Below, piece after piece: positions 37,601-49,700 of a stretch of DNA of 64,000 nt (positions are counted from its first letter, which is position 1; every line of letters begins with the position of its first letter). Source of the stretch: Himantopus leucocephalus (taxonomy: Eukaryota > Chordata > Aves > Charadriiformes > Recurvirostridae); assembly GCA_003993805.1 (NCBI GenBank), contig RSEF01000002.1:91580138-91644137 (forward strand), written 5' to 3'. The notes under the pieces were generated by a model. The model had not been told where the DNA came from and did no database searches. It saw only the letters and a list, made by a program, of their open reading frames with translations. A program made the position numbers and the translations under genes.

Positions 37601-39749
37601 CATTCTGTTTCTTTCTTGCAATTGTATATACCAAAACAATAGAACTTGGAAATAATTTGTTATGGCTGGCTGCTTCTTTTGTAAAGAAATCAAGCCTTAA
37701 CAACATTATCTGAAGTAATTTCCCATCCAAACTTTGCTACAGAAGCCCCTCTCTGAGCGCAACAGAATATTTCCTAGTCTTAGCACTTGTGCTTCACCTA
37801 TGTAGCATTTTTAACTAGGAGAAATTATTAGGTCAGCTTCTGTTACACAATGAATACATAATTTTTAAAGATGTTAACAAGTGTTCACTGACTATAATTA
37901 ATACCATCAACTGAGCTAGAGGTGAATAAAGTGGGCCAGAAGGACCTAAGTCTGACAGAGTGTCACTTCTGTTCCCATGTTGATGAGACCACACATAATG
38001 CAAAAAACATCAAATTCATGTCATGGCCCAGAGGCTGTTTAAAAAATATTTCCAATATTGCAGACCAAATATCTGAGAAATGTGCTGAATGTGTTTTCCT
38101 TCTGTGAAAGCTCAACATCTTTACTAAAATTTGAGGGCTTTAGATAAGACTTTAGAATATATTTAGAGCATAACAACAACGTCACGGGGAGGTTATGTGT
38201 CAAAATTGTGTGGAAAAGAATCCTACCAGGCTAATGCTTGAAATTTTCAGTCAGTAGCATTTGACAGTCACCTTACTTCCAAAAGGTCTGCGGATACACT
38301 AAGAGTGGATGTGTAAATTCAGTTTGAGTTTCCTCATGCGTAAGAGTATTTTCTTTGCATCAGGTTGCACTGTATATGAATTCATGAAAAACATTAATGG
38401 AGGCCCAAGGAAACAAAAGCCACAACCACCAAAAATTCATCAAGCATTCAAAGACAAGGAGGTTCTCAGATAAATTTCCATGTGAGCTCTGCCTGTCCTC
38501 TACTTACAGGTCAGACACTGGTTTTGTATTTATCAACCCTTCGCTATTAATCTTTCTAACAGAAGTGTTTATCTATGAAAGTGCTTGCTAAGTCATCTGG
38601 CAAATGCCACCTTTCTTTTTTTCACAGACCAAACTAGGCCTAAATTTACTGCAGGTTTGCTGCTCCTGAAACTGAGTCTCCTTCTGTAAGCCAGAAACTA
38701 TATCATTAATTTGTGCTCCTCTGTCCCTCCAGTATCTACCAACATTCGCAACCCAATTCATGACACTGACTACATATCTCAGTTTTCTGAATCACTACTT
38801 TGAGCAAGAAGGACATCTCACTCTACTGTCTCCAAAGACAGATTAAAGACTCTACAATAACATACTCAGAGAGCCACACATACCCAATTCTGTTTCACTA
38901 AGGACAGCCCACAAACTCTTGCCATAGGTGGTAGGGAAAAAGGGACTGGGCTTAATGCAGCCTTGGAAAGTGCACATGCTGCATCCTTCTTAAATAACAA
39001 ACTACTGTAATGTTGTAATTACTGAAGTTATATCTTGACTAGTAAAGAACCTAGCAACTACCAAGGTGTTCCAAAATAGTGGTATGGCCAGGTAAAAAAC
39101 ATTAAGCTAACACTAGAAGTCCAGCTGGATTTTGTGGGCTTGAGGGAAAGATATCATGTAACTTCTAAACTGGATGTTGCAGGGCACTTTGGTGCTTTCT
39201 GGGAGCTACTGCCTTTCAAGCAACACATTTTGCCCATTTATTGACTAGCTGAGGGGGACTTGATATTCTTCAACGACTACTCTGTTGGGAGACAGAGACC
39301 AGAAGAATAAGCCATGTTTTCTTCCTTCTCCCAAGACTGATGTCCAGGGAGAAGAGTGGACATACGAGAAACACGTACTTTCTGCAGGACTGAGAAAGAG
39401 CTTGGAAAAATGCTCGGTGGTCTCAGCTGGGAAGTACAACTAAGAACACGAGTAAGGAAGAGCAACTTAAAAATTGCCATGGAAAGACTTTCTTGGACTT
39501 GCACACTAAAAGCAAACAGCACCTTGTCCTGGTTTCGGCTGCGATAGAGTTAATTTTCTTTCTAGTGGTTGCTGTGTTTCAGATTTGGTATGAAAGGAAT
39601 GTCAATAATGCATATTGGTTTAGTTGTTTCTAGGTGATGTTTATACTATTCAAGCAGCTTTTTCAGCTTCCCATAGAAGCTGAGACGGAGCATAGACAGA
39701 ACAATGGAATGGCCAATGGAATATTCCATACCATAGACCTCATGCTCGG

Positions 39750-39757
39750 TATATAAA
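39750..39757 (+). promoter_or_regulatory. TATA box of the solo LTR
   Basis: TATATAAA sits about 225 bases into the LTR, followed by a GC-rich stretch, as expected for the U3/R boundary of this LTR type. Activity in this copy is unknown. Confidence 0.65.
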
Positions 39758-39918
39758 CGGGTGTGGGCTGGGGGCCGGGAATCCACGGTCAGTGCTCGGG
39801 ACGTGCTGAGCAACCAATTCACCGGGTAGCGACAGTGACTTGTGTTGTATTACTTTTATCTTGTATATTCTTTTACCATGACTAATATTATTATTTTCCT
39901 TTTTTCTGCTATCGTTCT

Positions 39919-39924
39919 ATTAAA
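39919..39924 (+). terminator. Polyadenylation signal of the solo LTR
   Basis: ATTAAA lies about 165 bases downstream of the LTR TATA box, in the region expected to be R. It is a common variant of the AATAAA signal. Function in this copy is not shown. Confidence 0.45.
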
Positions 39925-42900
39925 CTGTCTTTATCTCAGCCCACGAGTGTTTTTCCATTCCCCTCCTTTTCTCCCTCTTCTTCCTACCCTTCTCAGGGAG
40001 GAAGGGGGAGAACTACATGAGCAGCTGCGTGGTTCTAGCTGCTGGCTGGGGTTAAACCATGACACACATTCTTGAGTTACCTGGAACAGGTTTTCCCTGA
40101 ACAACTGCAGGTTTCTGTTGTAGCTGGTGTCCACACCTACTGCAGAAATCCTGGATGACTGATAGATCTAAAGAGTTCCAACTGTGTGTTAAGAGAAAAC
40201 CCCTCAGTGGATCTAGTAAATATGTGATTGAGGTGTTAAAAAAAGAAAAAAAAAAGGGCATAGTTTGTTTTTCAAAACCCAAACCACTCTTCCCAATATT
40301 TTCATGAACATTACCAGAAATATTTGTCTTATGGCAACAGATTTTTCCTTTTATTCTCATTGCTATCATTTTGCCATAGAAAAGGAAAAATGGAAACTTG
40401 AAAATCTATCAATTTTCCAGGTTTGCTATTTAACAAAATCCTTCTTAAAGCAATTTTTTTCCTGCTCAAACATCGTAGCTACGGGTGATACACGTATTCT
40501 TTCAGCAATAGGATTATGTTTGGAATAATGGTTGTTTTTAGGGGATGTCCCATGGTGGTTTAGAATACACAAAAAATTGTATAGCATATGATATAAACTG
40601 TGTGAAGAAAGCTCCTATAGTCTCTTGCTTCTTTATCCTTTTTATGCAACATTACATGTCAGGATCTTTTATTGTTTTATAGAATGCTTGTATAGTTGCA
40701 ATTTGTGTCTAATTTGTATACAAAACATCTTGTTTGGGGAAACAGTGAGTGACTGTTTGTAGAAATTATTTTTAGAAGTAAATAAAAAGGATTGGAAAAA
40801 GAACACATGGATTCAATCACTGGCATGCCCTAACTACAAACTGGTTTCCATCATCCAACACTGACTAGACACACACTCTGATTTAAGCAAGCCAGATTCT
40901 GATACACCTGCTGGTGATGATATCATGTGGCGTCAGAATGCCTATCGAATTACAAGAGTGTTTAAATATGATCCACAGAAAAATTCGCAGCTAGCTTGTA
41001 ACTGAATAAACAACAGCATTACCTCAAACTGTGTGTGGGACCAATCCCAACCCTCTTCCCTTCACAAAGAATCTTAAGAAATTTTGAAATAATTAAGAGC
41101 CTTTTTACTAGAACCTCTAGAAGTAAAAACAAAAGACACACGTTTTAAACTCCTCATTTAACCATAACTGCACTGATGCTGCTATAGCATTGTGTGAAAG
41201 ACAAGTGGTAGGTTGGTATGTAAGTAAGATTTATGGTTTGAGAGGTTTTAAAAATATTTTGCTATGATTTTGTACATAATTTAAAGCAGTTGAGAAGAAA
41301 ATATTTTGATCCAAGAGGAGCCATTCTAGGAAAATCAGAGAGATAAATCTTTCAGCTGCAGAACAGAGACATAAATCTGTCCACTAAACTTGATGATATA
41401 AAAACTACTCTATCCAGCTGATTCTGCATTTTCACAGGGCAACAGATGCTTCAACATGTCTAGCACTAGAAACCACAAGAAGTCCCAATTGAACATTAAT
41501 GTGTCTTAAACAACATTTACTCATATGTCTAATATTCCCTAGACCAGTCATACATTATTAGGCTTTTCACTGGCATACACTGACAAAGGAAAATTCAGGG
41601 AGCTCTCAAAGAAACTGGGCGTATGAGCAATTCACGTGGCTGACCACTAAGTTACATTCTATTAAATTGTCTATTCAGCACTGAACTTCTCTACCTTGTT
41701 TCCTTATTGGGTAGTATCCCATTTCATTTGATTAAACAGTGAACGTTTAATCCACAAGTACGTTACAAATGGCATTCAAAGACAGCAGTCTGAAGTTTCT
41801 CAAAACCATGTCCTTAAGTTGCAAAATGCATTTGTATGGGTTATTTAAAATGCTTACTAGGATCCCATGCAATGCAACAACATATTGCAAAAACAACATA
41901 CAGAGAGATACTAAAAAATCTGGCACTTGGAAACAGTTTTAAAGAGGATATTATTTGAAAAATTTGTCATTTTGATAAAATGCATAGGAATAACGACACC
42001 TTAGTTACACAGTTTCTCTGGATTTGTCATTTTAGTTCTGTACATCCTGATTTTTCATTGTTGGATCTCACAAACCTCACAATAAAATGAATAATAATAA
42101 ACATAAAAGAAGGTTTTTAAAAAAGCCCTACAAAGTGAAGAAATGCATACTGTGATAGCAAGAGTGACATTTGGACCGACTAGACCCAACAGCTCGTCTT
42201 ACTCTGGACACGGCACTCTCACATGGAACAAGTCTGAAATGGGAGATTCCCAAGCTACTGCCAACATGAGTTCAAGTCCACAACGTAACACAAACTAACT
42301 TCAAGCAGGACAACCACGTTTGTGGTGTGACCCAACGCTGCTCTGTATCAGAGTGTTTCCTCCTGACTTTGAAGCTCTGCACCATGCTGCCTTGCACTGT
42401 CTGGCTCACGCGATGGTTGCACCCCAGCCATATCCACAGCCTCAGCTTCTGAGCTGCTTTGCAGCTGGAAGTGCTCAGGCACTGCGTTAAGTGGGAACTC
42501 TGGCTTATAACTAGAGTGCAAACTGCACTGCTCTTCTGAAAATACCCTTACCATTAGTATTTTAATCAGATGCCACAAAATGCTGCATAATTTTTCCTAC
42601 TTTTACGCTGCTTAATTTCAAATTAGTTTTTTCTCATTATTTAACTCTGGTATTAGACAGGGGTTTGTAATGAAATTTAGTATTCATTAACAAAAATGAA
42701 GCTGTGACTGCAAAAACATCTCAGTCTTAGTAACAGACAAAAAGCTTAGCATTACTGGATTTTACAGCAATTGCTATGCTCTTGTGCTATTTTATTCATA
42801 GAATGAAGACGACGAAAGCCAAGGCTGTCCTTGAATATTCAGCTGACTGGCGACAGAAAGCTCAATCAGTTGACACAAGAAAGCCACTACAAGGTGAAGG

Positions 42901-45900
42901 GGCAAGCTCATTTTTCCATCTGTTTTTATTGAACACACCCTTTGTGAAATGTCATGGTCAAGGGCAGTTAAAAATTAATGTCATTCTAATCTTCTTTAAA
43001 CACTTTAACTTGTTCAGTTAAATGTGTCAGACAGGAAACTATCCATAAACAAATTTGAGATGTTAAATTACTAAGATAGCTGTGATTTCCTTCTTTTGCA
43101 AAATCTCATTACTAGCTGCAATATTATTTCCACTCAAGGAAGTCACTCTACAACACCAAATATTTTCACATGCATTGAAACATGTAGACTACACAAGTCT
43201 GCGGATGTTTGGTTTGGCAAAGAATTGAACTTCCTCTGTTTCTCTGAATACAATGTAATCCTCCTCATTTATGTCTTCATTTAGAGAGGAAAAAAACAAC
43301 AAAAACCCCTCAAACACTTAAAAATTGCATCTTAAAACTACCACAAACTGATTTGCTACTAAAATTCATTTCTCTGCTAGAGAAGTTAAACACAAAGGCA
43401 AAAACCACCTCCAAACCTTCATTTCATATTTGTGCTTATCTTTTTAGTTAGAGTAAATTCAATTAATAGAACAAATGAACATAAATAAGAGTTTAAAATA
43501 CATAGTAAGACTGCAGCTCAGTATTTATTCTGACAACTCTGTCAATGAGTTTGACAAGATCAATGTAATCTCCTTGAGTCATTGCCTTTGGGAAAGGCAC
43601 TGGCATAAGGATTTTATACATCATCTTTTCTGCCTCAGTCTCACATCCAGGATTACAGGCTGTCTGATTGGTTGGTCTGCTTATCTGTCCTTAAAAATCT
43701 GAGAGATGTTATAAGCCAACTGAAGATCTGCAAAATTTATTTTGTACCTTTGTCCAATTTTCTGCCAAAAGGATGGGCTGTAGCCTAAAATCTGTTAGGG
43801 CTAGAAAGTGGCAGGCAATCTCACAAACATCTGAGCAGGAACAAGGAGAACCATGCCCTTTCTACTGCCATTAAGCAACATACTTTCCCGGAGCTTAAGT
43901 TTTCGTTTACACACACAAGTTTATTCTGCAGAGATAACCAAGTTGAATTTATATCGCTTAGCATTAAGTCCTAGGCAATCACCTCAGAAGTCTTCTCAAT
44001 TTAGAGAAAAACATACCTGGTTTATTTCCAGTGTTCACCCTCCTATCAGCCCTCTCCATCCGCAGGCACACAGAATGCCTGGGAAACATGGTTTGGGCAA
44101 GTCAAGTGATAGTTTCGTGCCATGCCTTCCCGCTGCCCCCTGCAAACTTCCATTCAGTCTAGTCTCTTCCAGCACTTACGAAGGGCAGCCAGAAGCCCCT
44201 ACTTCCATAATATTCAGAAACCAAGAAGAGGGGAGAATAGCAAAGTGGTACCAGTGTCAGTCAGATGTATTACTAGGGACTGTAGTGTAACACAGCTCTA
44301 CATCAAGCTACTCCCCAGAAGTATAAGATTTTTATAATCCAAAATTACAAATAGACTCTGCTGGGCACATTTGTTAAAGAAACCCACCATGGCACTTCAC
44401 TTGCCATCCAGGCCTGGAAGTGTCAGCAACACAGAGCTGAGCAGGACTCAGGGGTTGTCTGCTCAGCTATGATTAAGGTGAGCACATGGCAAACAAAATG
44501 AGGTGCTTAATTCTCCCAGTGACCTGCACCACCCATCCTCTAAAGAGGTTAACAACTGAAATGGCATGCAGTCAGAGGAACTGGATTTGCATTCCCCTCT
44601 CCCAACTTCTATTACTTTTGGAGTATGACTGTGAATGAACTCAAACGAAACGTAGCTCTAAGAAGCAGAGAACAGTTTTTACTGGATTATACTTAGTTGT
44701 GATATATTTTCTTGCTTTCTTATTTGGCTAAACAATGACCAGAATGCAATGCCATTAAGCCATTAAATTAAACCTGATTTACACAGCGTGTATTTACTTA
44801 GTTAATTTTTCTATTATATAAAATTTTACTTTTTTAATTTGGGATCTAAGAAAGGTGGAGTTACAACCAAAATCTGAAAAGCGACACAAACCCAGTTTCT
44901 AAATTCAGCATGGTGTTAGGGTCATTTTTCACTGCTTACTGAAGGCCAGTTCTTCAGAAGCCTTGCTGCTTAAAATGTTCTTGTCTATTAACATCCCCTA
45001 AATAACTTGCCCAACAAAGCCTAATAATTACTTGACACATACTTTCTCTTTAATGAGAGTTAAAGCTTACGATGACATCAGCCTGTCCTATTTGTCTGTG
45101 ACTTGCAAGCCAGATGAAGTTTACTTACTAAATGTTGCAACCCTGCCAAAATTCAGGCCCGCATAGAACAGTATGTTCGGGCCCTGATGTCTTGCCAGTT
45201 TTCAATGAAGTGCTTGACAGAGACCACATGTGGAGGTCAAGTGATACTATCATGATCTCACCAGATGGTAAGTTGTGGTATTATTCCCAAGGCAGGTAGT
45301 ATAGTCTGTTCAGAAACAATTGGCAGGTGATCCATGAACTCACAGCCAGAAGCAACTGGATTATTGCAAAAAGATCAAGAACGTTATTGATGTTGGCAAA
45401 AAGACTATTCCAAGAATTTTTCTTGCACATAATTCAAGGACTCAATTCTCAAGATGTATGTTTTCTTGAAAAAAATGAAAGGATTTATTTCATTAACTTC
45501 TACCTTAAATCAGAAGCCCTCCTGTCAAAGAGATCTTGTATTCTTGCTTGATTATTATATGATGTCTGTTAAATAGTAAAATAAAGACACTGCAAGCTCA
45601 CCTCGCTTAGGTTCTTGTAACATATTAAGGATCACCAGGCCACTCTGACTTTGATGTCAATTCAGAGACTGTATCTACACAGGTTAGAGGGCAGGACTGG
45701 ACAAGTTTGCAGACAGCAACAGGAAAGCGGACGATGGAGGAATCTTACAAAATTTTGTAGAAGACATTCTCCCACCCCTCTACAGTAACAGCCTATGCAA
45801 GTCAAAGTGCGAAACACTCAGGACTTCACACAGTCCAGCCTTCAGTTAAAGCAGGTAAACAATCTAAATGAGTACTGAACTGACACTGCTACTATTTCCT

Positions 45901-47865
45901 GGACAAAATTGCAAAAAATAACTACTTCTAAAAATGCAATAAAGCCACACAGTGGACTCCTTTTATGCAGCAGCAGTTTTCTTCCCCAAGCTAAAGAAGC
46001 AATATTCTCCTTTCATAAAAAGGCATAATTTTAAAGCAGACTTTAAAATCTCAAGTTCCTCTGGTGCAAAACCTATTAATTGACCGTGAACTTTATCTGA
46101 GAAAAGACAGACTCTCGAAGGGCCAGCATAAAGGAGACTTACTTCCCCTTGCACTTCTGAGAGGCTGCACTTTCTGGCTAACATCAAAACCTTCACTGAA
46201 ATTCTACACTAACATCCTCATTCATACTGGCCAAACTTCAGAAAAAAAATATGATCAACTGCACTTAATCACTTTGTGACTGAGAAAGCTAAGATTCCTT
46301 TTAATTAATTCATCACACTGGGATACCTTACTCTATTTAAAATTGTCGGACAAAAGAATCTGAAAATAAGTACATTAATTACAAATTAAAAAAAAAAAAG
46401 AAGACAAAAACTCCTGGAAAATAAATCGGTTGCCTAAAAAAAAAAAAAGTTGCCTAAATTTATTAAAATGCTTTCTGAAATTTTGTTTTTAAAATGGGAC
46501 ACATGCTCCTAGTAAATAAACGTGTAGCAACACAAAGTTGAGCATTAGGATGCTCTAAAGAGGATGGGTGGCAGTTTGGGTTGAAACTATGGAATTTCTT
46601 TAGGTGTATAGAGAAGAAAATTCAGTAATATAATATTAAAATGTAACATACCCTTAACTGATAGTCTCTGAAAATACTGAGAAAGTAGCCACTACAGTGT
46701 ATGTCTCATCTAGCTGTAGCCTTTCATAACTATTTTAAAAGAATTAATGTGTTTGATTAAGTGTATATATACCAGAATTAATGTTTTAGAGCTGTTTTTC
46801 TCATGAAAAGCAGTACATATTACTCTGCTTCACTAGCAGCTTTTTTTGAGCCTTCCTAAATTTGATGCTTTACATGACAGCAAGATAAGCCTTCAGCCAT
46901 CATTGCACTTTCCTCTCTTTTCTTTTAATTTGGGCCTGCATCATTTATCCAAACTAGAGTGTACTTGTCTAGCTAAATTAAGCATCCAACCTGCACAGCA
47001 AACATTATCTGACATGCTACTGGCTGGTTTCATGTTTGCCATCTGAGCATTGTTTTGTCAGACATGAAAAGAAACGAGTCTGGATACTTCTCATTCAGCT
47101 AAGCGAATGTCATGTCATCTCTTTAGGGAAAAATTAACAAATCACCTTCAAATTGGAAATTAATTGCTCTGTGTTCTAATTTCTTAGTCATTTACTGCAG
47201 CGTAGGGCATTTTAAGGACCACAGACCTCTTTTACTACTCACTCTTGTTTCTACTAATTGGTTCCAGTACATCTTGATAATGGACTCTGCAACAGGCTAG
47301 CACTAGCCAGGTTCAGCTCCAGTGCAACTATTAAATAGACAAAACTTTTCAGGTTTATGACCGGTTACAAAGACCATTGTTTCTATAAAACTTAATGTAT
47401 GTCATCACAGAGTTTCATGCCTGTGAAGGGCAACAGTTTGTACATAGCTTTTTCAACACAAGGCAGTTAACTCAAAGTCATTAAGAAAAGCTCCACCCTT
47501 ATACACTCTTCTTAAAGAAATATTGCCTGATCTTTTGGGACAAAACTGGATAGATCCAGGAAAGCAGCACGCCATAAGAGATCAATTTGACTTGCTATCT
47601 CCTGAAAGATAGAAATCATCATTTGCTAAGCAAAACAATAGCCCCATCACTGCACAAGACAGAAGTGTCCCAACAGTTCCCGCCTCAGAGGACTTGCAAT
47701 CTAGAGAATATTTGGCAGAGACCTGGATCTGATATTGATTTCAAATGGAATGGGATCAAGACTTTCATTCTGCTTTTTATTTTTTCAGTGAAAAGCACAT
47801 GTCCAGGGGAGTGCACTGGACATAACCCATACAGCTCCCAGCTACCTATAGTTTGAGCTACATAT

Positions 47866-47891
47866 CTGCATCTCAATATTTTGAGATGCAG
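47866..47891. repeat. Perfect 11-bp inverted repeat, TATT loop
   Basis: CTGCATCTCAA and TTGAGATGCAG are exact reverse complements separated by TATT. It is less AT-rich than other hairpins in the window and would form a stable short stem in RNA from either strand. Confidence 0.7.
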
Positions 47892-48449
47892 CCCAGGGGT
47901 GCTGCAAATATGACCCTCAAGAGTCCTGCAGGGCTTTTTGATACTGCAGTTACAGTACTAAGTTGTAACATGTATACCAGGCAAGTTGCTTGAGGGTTCA
48001 TGCTGGAAAATTCTTATTGCTCATATGATTTACTGGCAAAACTTATGGCCTCATTCTGCAAGTGCAAAGTTTTGCACTTATGAGCGCACAAGAGAGAGAG
48101 TGATGATTGGGAACAGCAATCAAAGACAGCTGTTTCTGTTTTTAACGAGAGACATGTTGCCTGGTTATCAAATTAGCAGTGATAAGAAGACCTAGTGAAG
48201 TCACTGAGAATGCTGCCAGTGACATTCCTGGAGTGGTATCAGATCATATGAGACAAATAGTTAGGTATGAATCTTTCTAGTATTCTCCAAAAATAACTAT
48301 ACTGGGTTATCAAGGGTTCTGCTCAGGCTTACGTGGCAAGCACCTAGAGGAAAGCAGAAGGGAAAGCATGTTCAATACTACCTTCTCCCTAATACTTTTG
48401 CAGCCACCAATCATCTTCATGTCAGTGACTTCCTGGTGTGGTTTATATA

Positions 48450-49700
48450 TAAAAATTGGCAATGGATTTGCCACTCTTGCAGCATTTGTTCAGTCTCTTC
48501 CTGAGCCCATGTAAACTTTTAGCGCCCACACTGACCCTTGCAAATGAGTTCCACAGATCTACTACTTGCATGCAGAATCAGACTCTGGTTTTGTGTGGTT
48601 TGCCTGCTTCCTATCAGCTTCTAATGCTCTTGTCATGGCTGGTTGAACAGTCAAATCCCTGTCCATTGTCTTCATGCCACTTTTTCGAGATGAAGAATCA
48701 CTGTTTACTTAAGTTGTACAGTTGTCCCCCTATTAAGCTACTCCACACTTGTGATCACCCTTGATGCCCCGCCATGAGTCTCCTCCCATTCTGAAATACC
48801 CTTCTGAAACAAGAGGAACACTACTGTAGGATTTAAGATGGCATAATAAAGCTCACAATACAGTGGTGTTACAAAGTTCTCTATTTACCTTCTTTTCCTC
48901 TCCTAAATTGTTCTGCATCTGATTTGTTTTCTTGATTGCTGTTGAGCTTTGAGCTGACTTTTTTCAAAGAAGTATGTCTTACAATCCTAAGATCTTCCTA
49001 ACTGGTTACTGCCAGCTGAGAGGCCAATATTTTACAAGGTATTAAGGAGAATTAAGAGCAGTCTTTTCTCATGTATATCACTTCACACTTACCCATACAG
49101 AATTTTATTTGCTTTCACCTGCAAGTGCTGCCAGCACTCAACCTCATAAGGTCTTTCAACAGTTGTTCTTCATACTCAGCCTTTGTCCTTACTATCGGGA
49201 TAACTCAAATACCAGCAACAAACTTTGTCACTTTACTGTTTTTTCCCAGGTCACTTCTTAATATGATGAACATGGATCCTCAAATACTCCAAAGCCATTG
49301 CAACATTCCACCACTAGATGAGTGGATCATTTATGCCTAACCTGCGATTCCTCTCTTTTCTTTACTGTCAGTTATTTAAGAGTAAGATGACCTTCCTCCT
49401 TACGGAATGGAGACTTGGTTTCCCTAAGAAATCCCTGGTGAGAGACCTCGGTGGAAGCTTTGAGAAAACCCAGACAAGACTGTATCAACCAGATCACACA
49501 TATCCATCTGTTTGCTGAACGTGTCAAGAGCACTCTGAGTTGTAAGGCAGGGTTTCTGTTTTACTAAAACTGTATTTACCCTAGTCATTATCTTCACAGA
49601 GATGCCAACTAACAATTATCTATTATATTTCTAGTAATTTTTCAAGTACATAAGACACATGAGAAGGCTTATAGTTTTTTGATTTCTCTCATACTTTCCA
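48450..49700 (-). mobile_element. Old CR1/L3-type LINE remnant, antisense
   Basis: Scattered blocks follow the order of an old amniote CR1/L3 LINE read in reverse: GATCACCCTTGATGCCC near 48755, ACTTCACACTTACCC near 49080, ACAAACTTTGTCACTTTACTG near 49219 (only its middle part is diagnostic), CTTAATATGATGAACA near 49257, ATGACCTTCCTCCTTACGG near 49386, and GAGAGACCTCGGTGGAAGC near 49439. Many substitutions and indels separate the blocks, so it is much older than the other two CR1 copies. Exact edges cannot be set by eye. No functional frame remains. Confidence 0.7.

Larger units (their letters stand above)
39525..40064 (+). mobile_element. Solo LTR of an avian ERVL-type endogenous retrovirus
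   Basis: The 540-base element begins TGTCCTGGTTTCGGCTGCGA and ends ACCATGACA, so it has the TG...CA termini of a retroviral LTR. The opening matches a widespread bird LTR family that I recall as ERVL (TguLTR-like). A TATA box lies at 39750-39757 and an ATTAAA polyadenylation signal at 39919-39924, giving plus orientation, opposite to COBL. Flanking pentamers are CACCT on the left and CACAT on the right, a 5-base target duplication with one mismatch. No second LTR or internal viral genes lie nearby, so it is a solo LTR left by recombination. Its TATA box could in principle start antisense transcripts within the COBL intron. Confidence 0.87.

Noticed and set aside
39842..40134. Open frames of 67-77 codons on both strands near 40 kb
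   Set aside because: They overlap the non-coding LTR and carry no viral protein features.
43853..44290. 145-codon plus-strand open frame
   Set aside because: No recognisable domain, no sign of splicing, and a second overlapping frame of similar quality. It looks like chance in a locally CT-rich stretch.
47587..47856. 89-codon plus-strand frame ending near the 47.9-kb hairpin
   Set aside because: No domain, wrong strand for COBL, and no promoter or splice context; the hairpin is not a eukaryotic terminator.
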